Part shown: positions 7,901 to 9,431 of the stretch, one piece after another
Layout: each line of letters starts with the position of its first letter
Numbering within the stretch: the first letter of the stretch is position 1
Source of the DNA: GCA-020348445 sp965372465
GTDB lineage: Archaea > Thermoplasmatota > Thermoplasmata > GCA-020350865
Reading direction: 5' to 3'
Assembly (NCBI GenBank): GCA_965372465.1
Contig: CBDVCK010000132.1
Span: 1-9,431, forward strand
Length of the DNA stretch: 9,431 nucleotides
Notes under the pieces: generated by a model
The model's database searches: none
Seen by the model: the letters and a program-made list of their open reading frames with translations, nothing else
What the model was told of the DNA's origin: nothing
Program-made: the position numbers and the translations under genes

Positions 7901-8751
7901 GGTCTACCACCTTCCCTTTTCTTTTTTTTCCAATTATTATCAAGATAATCACGTATTTGTATCATGGTGGAAGACTTACCCGCTCCCCATGGGGCTTTGA
8001 TGCCTATTGTCAGTGGTGGTTTTGTCTCCTTATGGGTGATAAGTGTTGCGACTGCTCTTGCGAAAGTGTCATAACCCAAGGTATCAGTGGATGTCGGTGT
8101 GTCTTTTACAATCTTTGTGGTTGGTGCCGCTCTTCTTTTAAGAGGGAGCGATGGAGTCTCGGTCTCATCACCTGGTTCCACTTCAGGCTCCTCAGGAACC
8201 TGTTCGAGGGGTTCAACAACCGAACCTTTACCCTTCCATTCTTGGAGTTCTGGATCTATGGCTACTGCCTCCTCTTCTATATTTCCACCAACTTCCGCTT
8301 TTTTAACTGCCGGTCCTTCAACACCACCTTTCCCTCGTTTTTTTGTTCGCTTCGGAGCCTTCTCAGCTTCCTTGGAAATATCTGGGATGTCATAACGTTT
8401 ACCAACTTCTCCAACCCAATTTTTCCATTTTTTTTCAACAGAGGGATTCTCAAATTTTCGTTCTATGGCTGACAACCGAGATACCAGTTGCTTCTGTTCT
8501 TCAGCATCTCCTAAAATTGAACTCGCTTCAAGAACGAGTTCATAATATTTTTTCGATTCCTCAAATAGACCAGCACCCACGAGACTATCGGCAATGGCAA
8601 GTCCAGCGTCGAATTTCTTTCTGGGATTTTCCATTTTTTGGATCGAATCATAGGCTTCGTTGTACAATTTAATTGCAGAATCGATTTCTTTTTTTTTCAG
8701 AAGTTTTTGACCCTGGCCTATAATATTAGAAATACCTTTATTTCGAGCCAT
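4912..8751 (-). CDS. KAP-family P-loop NTPase with TPR-like N-terminus, membrane hairpin and long helical-repeat insertion
   Basis: The protein has 1279 residues from the ATG at 8751, which follows AGGAGGA by 9 bases. Residues about 8-100 form helical pairs resembling TPRs. Residues 120-225 are a lysine- then Glu/Pro-rich linker, probably disordered. The KAP core follows: Walker A APWGAGKSS (253-261, Lys259); the family motif WFNVWKYQ (365-372); a hydrophobic stretch at 431-472 long enough for two membrane helices, placed between Walker A and B as is typical of KAP NTPases; Walker B VIFLDDLDRC (530-539); and NKIIQLP (606-612). A Lys/Glu-rich array of about 43-residue repeats spans roughly 640-1095. 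Then comes the C-terminal KAP motif PRQTKRYLN (1119-1127) with a short helical tail. The array thus seems inserted inside the KAP domain. Family members include animal Kidins220, phage-excluding PifA and QatA of the Qat defence system. A membrane-anchored signalling or antiviral role is inferred, not shown. No partner gene is adjacent. It is larger and more AT-rich than its neighbours, and direct repeats flank it. Confidence 0.87.
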   Translation of the reverse strand: MARNKGISNIIGQGQKLLKKKEIDSAIKLYNEAYDSIQKMENPRKKFDAGLAIADSLVGAGLFEESKKYYELVLEASSILGDAEEQKQLVSRLSAIERKFENPSVEKKWKNWVGEVGKRYDIPDISKEAEKAPKRTKKRGKGGVEGPAVKKAEVGGNIEEEAVAIDPELQEWKGKGSVVEPLEQVPEEPEVEPGDETETPSLPLKRRAAPTTKIVKDTPTSTDTLGYDTFARAVATLITHKETKPPLTIGIKAPWGAGKSSTMIQIRDYLDNNWKKKKREGGRPGSGKDFKYITYKELRNLVRAIHSEYKEQEKRQKKQLKLERAGRLTKFIYNIFKSKEIQEEKRARSTDKGEKYKIPPRITVWFNVWKYQSDEQIWAAMADNIITQLTDRMEPEERELFWLKFNKTDEEISEIQHRINKVAWKRVPSRFLPWPVMCSLAAGAAYFGFGLEVIIAQIVALLGPAIGIVHGYSVKVKELDKEIDDTFKDVLSKPDYKGKMGFLHFIENDVKKALERAAEIEKISDENPLVIFLDDLDRCAPHTVADVVDAINLFLSGDFDKCIFVIGMEPSMVAAAIEAKNEDVINKIKEASLIEEPVSLGIRFTNKIIQLPLVIPQPTEMGIKEFTHSMLDLPSPTGKGKENIEKFNKYLTENAKDLDTLEEQKDWLLSEYPLAKNIIDQISKEMRKNMYPIELEKISSKEELKALKEELIIKYPEDRDYIENACEMAEVKKYYDDFSDHISYDSESFYKQLKMERYMTSLSRARNLDDLERRTYRLLDRKKGKDSDEIIQASREVRKILYPKELEKVKDIKGLDAIAEGMREKFSADRDIIEKDRKEVRKKIYPKELESVKTLDDVDKKAKKLCESFPEDSDIIERIRRDERVKRYQKILGKEKDILASWEKGIDKIENEAGKLISSIQESDLDEDRKEWEKIIIAEAREREKIKIYDRWSIDLRYDRIGAYTNLLNEIKGSEIKDIKQVNKITDYLKEKYENDEDEIDEAAKNVRGKLYDNMIREITDFKQLNTKAKELFHNFPEIEPEIKEFIKNEIIKRYTNILRPLPANAQLPKLAELNKECPENNEEIAEASKQVYSKVITTDNLDTLRILQETDPEFLSNPRQTKRYLNLLRFMLIHRHFISSDKFLQDEDMPSDETISKFVQLNILWPQTTDYLREKRKLDEIDKELKKELRLEEKAKVVKNGKMEERVISTLAFMEVKAQYLCDRQQEGEINEQTANDDWDSYLKTYGWNIQNWEKSCKFRKVLGKKESIGRYEGMGLW
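5467..6834 (-). repeat. Degenerate ~43-residue (129-bp) helical repeats within the KAP NTPase gene
   Basis: Residues about 640-1095 contain repeated pairs of charged helices. A 'KxxRKKxYPKELExVK' segment recurs with its tyrosine at 691, 734, 802, 845, 888, 1012 and 1055. Several spacings are exactly 43 residues: 691 to 734, 802 to 845 to 888, and 1012 to 1055. Two longer units (888 to 949 to 1012) contain extra helix. Each unit also carries an acidic turn of the type FPEDxDIIE, at 715, 826, 869, 993, 1036 and 1078. The copies near 802 and 845 are closest to each other, which suggests more recent duplication. I do not recognise the repeat as a named family; it would fold as an alpha solenoid or long coiled rod. 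Confidence 0.7.
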
Positions 8752-8760
8752 TCTATCACT

Positions 8761-8767
8761 TCCTCCT
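8761..8767 (-). promoter_or_regulatory. Ribosome binding site of the KAP gene
   Basis: The minus strand reads AGGAGGA followed by 9 bases and ATG at 8751. It rules out the longer reading from 8793, which would place this site inside the coding region and add 14 residues. Confidence 0.75.
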
Positions 8768-8800
8768 GTTTGGATGTGCACAATAACAAACACAGCCTAA

Positions 8801-8842
8801 TTTAAATAAAAAGATGTTATGTTATATAGCTTTTATTATAAC
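8801..8842 (-). promoter_or_regulatory. Candidate promoter of the KAP gene with overlapping inverted repeat
   Basis: On the minus strand there are two TATA-like stretches: CTATATAAC around 8822-8829 and TTTATTTAAA at 8801-8810. They would give leaders of roughly 50 or 30 bases before the ATG at 8751. GTTATA (8821-8826) and TATAAC (8837-8842) form a 6-bp inverted repeat overlapping the first box and could bind a regulator. Which box is used cannot be told. Confidence 0.4.
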
Positions 8843-8982
8843 AGGTTCTTGAAGTGTTGCATTTCCCTAAAATGCGGAAAATCAAGGTAAAAACCGGTAT
8901 TTAAAGAGAAAATCAACAATGAAGGAGATGGAATGTGATGTTAATATCTGAACATTCGTTAACATGATAATGCAAAATAAAA

Positions 8983-9002
8983 TTCTGCATAAAATGGTTT
9001 CG
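8983..9002 (-). repeat. Right copy of the perfect 20-bp direct repeat
   Basis: This is identical over 20 bases and in the same orientation as 4858-4877, with different bases on both sides. It lies 231 bp upstream of the KAP start codon. If the repeat contains a TATA box, this copy could start a transcript running towards KAP. Confidence 0.85.
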
Positions 9003-9036
9003 ATAGAGTATAGTTATGCGTAAAAAGAATAAAAAA

Positions 9037-9052
9037 ATGGGCCGAGCCGGAG
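9037..9052 (-). repeat. Copy of the tRNA-Val 3' exon (attachment-site-like fragment)
   Basis: Sixteen bases, atgggccgagccggag, are identical to 9198-9213 and in the same orientation. In the tRNA this covers the entire 14-base 3' exon (end of T-loop, 3' T-stem, 3' acceptor strand, discriminator) plus one base on each side. No 5' tRNA half is present upstream on the minus strand, so this is a fragment, not a second tRNA. Such fragments are what integrases leave at the far end of an element inserted in a tRNA gene. Confidence 0.7.
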
Positions 9053-9096
9053 CCTTGGTGCTTAAGGACACAGTGATGTTGAGCATAACACCAAGG
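9053..9096. other. Hairpin adjoining the tRNA 3'-exon copy
   Basis: CCTTGGTG (9053-9060) pairs with CACCAAGG (9089-9096). Inside, CTTAA (9061-9065) pairs with TTGAG (9079-9083) with one wobble pair, leaving a 5-base bulge and a 13-base loop. The stem starts right at the end of the tRNA-derived 16 bases. It could be an intron-like stem, a recombination site arm or a small structured RNA; I cannot assign it. Confidence 0.5.
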
Positions 9097-9198
9097 TAGG
9101 ATGAAAGGAGATTACAAGCAATCAATAACACCTTTCACATGAATTAATTTCGGTCATGTCCATGTGAGGTCCATGTATTATAGTATAAAAAATTAGAA

Positions 9199-9303
9199 TG
9201 GGCCGAGCCGGAGTTTCAATCCCAAGGGGTGTTCCCTTAAGGTTATTGAACCGGCGACCTCCGCGTTGTAAGCGCGACGTCATAACCCCTAGACCACCGG
9301 CCC
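9199..9303 (-). tRNA. tRNA-Val(UAC) with a T-loop intron
   Basis: The minus strand folds as a full cloverleaf. The acceptor GGGCCGG pairs with TCGGCCC (one G-U). A 3-bp D stem GTC/GAC follows. The anticodon stem TCGCG/CGCGG encloses CTTACAA with anticodon TAC, reading valine codons. The variable loop has 5 bases, and the T stem is GCCGG/CCGGC with TTCAA in the loop. The T-loop is interrupted by about 32 bases; removing them gives a 73-base tRNA including discriminator A. CCA is not encoded. A fragment of its 3' exon recurs at 9037, so this gene may be or have been an integration target. Confidence 0.93.
9213..9244 (-). other. tRNA intron at position 59/60
   Basis: The best removal is 32 bases between T-loop positions 59 and 60, giving the loop TTCAATT. 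The precursor can pair TTCAAT of the 5' exon with ATTGAA near the intron's 3' end. Three bases (ACT) then bulge out before the T-stem strand CCGGC, while the intron interior closes through AAGGG with CCCTT. This is a bulge-helix-bulge-like structure, the substrate of archaeal splicing endonuclease. The exact cut may be shifted by a base or two, because alternatives giving TTCAACT or TTCAATA loops also work on paper. Confidence 0.75.
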
Positions 9304-9335
9304 ATCGCGTATTGTATCCCCTGTATTTCGTCCAT

Positions 9336-9345
9336 TCTATTTAAT
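9336..9345 (-). promoter_or_regulatory. TATA box of the tRNA-Val gene
   Basis: The minus strand reads ATTAAATAG preceded by an A-rich BRE-like stretch. The box is centred about 38 bases upstream of the first tRNA base, a usual distance for archaeal tRNA promoters with a short 5' leader. The remaining bases to the right edge show no gene. Confidence 0.55.
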
Positions 9346-9431
9346 GTTTTTACGGTTTTTATCGACATTACCAGTTTAATTCGTCTATTCGGAATTATTG
9401 TTGTGAATTAGGGCGGGTGGCGGGGGTAAGG

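Larger units (their letters stand above)
4858..9002. mobile_element. Putative single-gene insertion unit bounded by 20-bp direct repeats
   Basis: The interval between the two identical 20-bp repeats is 4125 bp counting one repeat copy, and contains only the KAP NTPase gene and its upstream region. No transposase, integrase or terminal inverted repeats are visible, so the unit would have to be moved in trans or by recombination between the repeats. Support for foreign origin: the gene is visibly more AT-rich than the neighbouring operon (19 and 22 G+C in two sampled 60-base rows from 5701 and 6001, against 30 in the row from 3361), and a copy of a tRNA 3' end lies 34 bp beyond the right repeat. 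Removing the interval would restore a continuous leader for the stress-protein gene. A chance or regulatory repeat remains possible. Confidence 0.42.
8752..9198. other. Intergenic region between the KAP gene and tRNA-Val
   Basis: This stretch of nearly 450 bases has no convincing protein gene. It holds the KAP ribosome binding site and promoter, an isolated plus-strand BRE/TATA-like sequence (around 8893-8904) with no gene behind it, the right 20-bp repeat, a copy of the tRNA 3' exon and a strong hairpin. Between 9100 and 9180 lie smaller repeats: TGAAAGG with CCTTTCA as an inverted pair, and GTCCATGT twice in direct orientation. The mix of broken-looking pieces next to a tRNA gene fits an insertion hotspot. 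Confidence 0.6.

Noticed and set aside
7804..8472. 222-codon open frame on the plus strand
   Set aside because: It lies wholly antisense to the KAP gene, is rich in F, S and C as expected from the reverse of Lys/Glu-rich coding sequence, and shows no ribosome binding site or domain.
8935..8990. Possible C/D box guide RNA (GTGATGT, CTGA, ATGATAA)
   Set aside because: The first two boxes are only about 6 bases apart, too close for a guide, and no proper final CTGA box follows.
8913..9131. 72-codon open frame on the minus strand
   Set aside because: It starts at GTG, has no clear ribosome binding site or recognisable domain, and crosses the hairpin, the tRNA fragment and the right 20-bp repeat. 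Hydrophobic composition alone does not support it.
9037..9190. Second complete tRNA gene
   Set aside because: Only the 3' exon is present. No acceptor 5' strand, D arm, anticodon arm or 5' T-stem strand is found upstream on the minus strand.
9411..9431. G-rich stretch at the right edge as a G-quadruplex
   Set aside because: Only three clear runs of three or more G are seen before the window ends, so a stable four-run motif cannot be supported.
1..9431. CRISPR array or transposase/integrase gene
   Set aside because: No regularly spaced short repeats and no recombinase motifs were seen on either strand. The repeats present are single pairs or protein-coding.

Overview
The window looks archaeal. 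The tRNA gene has a bulge-helix-bulge type intron in its T-loop and no encoded CCA. Candidate promoters are TATA-like, and several genes carry strong GGAGG-type ribosome binding sites. The proteins read like those of a euryarchaeal lineage, possibly Thermoplasmatota; that placement is an impression from protein style, not a proof.

Layout, left to right. (1) The N-terminus of a probable helix-turn-helix regulator runs off the left edge on the minus strand (1-100). (2) A divergent class III PLP aminotransferase follows on the plus strand (307-1632). (3) Converging on it from the right is a minus-strand cluster. In transcription order it holds a universal stress protein (4359-4829), lysine-ketoglutarate reductase (3018-4325) and saccharopine dehydrogenase (1625-2953). 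The last gene overlaps the end of the aminotransferase by 8 bp. (4) Upstream of the stress-protein gene, in the same direction, is one very large gene (4912-8751, 1279 codons) for a KAP-family P-loop NTPase. (5) To its right are about 450 bp without a convincing gene, holding repeats and a copy of a tRNA 3' end. (6) Last is an intron-bearing tRNA-Val(UAC) gene on the minus strand (9199-9303) with its promoter.

The metabolic genes fit together. The reductase joins lysine to 2-oxoglutarate as saccharopine, and the dehydrogenase splits this into glutamate and 2-aminoadipate semialdehyde. These are the two halves of animal and plant AASS/LKR-SDH, encoded here as separate genes in the order of the fused domains. 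The nearby aminotransferase may act on a related amine or amino acid.

The most interesting object is the KAP gene. It has a TPR-like N-terminus, a tethering linker, a KAP NTPase core with a membrane hairpin, and a long array of about 43-residue helical repeats inserted before the last conserved KAP motif. The gene lies between two perfect 20-bp direct repeats, one of which sits in the promoter/leader of the stress-protein operon. A copy of the 3' exon of tRNA-Val lies just beyond the right repeat. Together these suggest a single-gene cargo that entered next to a tRNA gene. By family precedent (PifA, QatA) it could be a defence or membrane-signalling NTPase, but that role is inferred.
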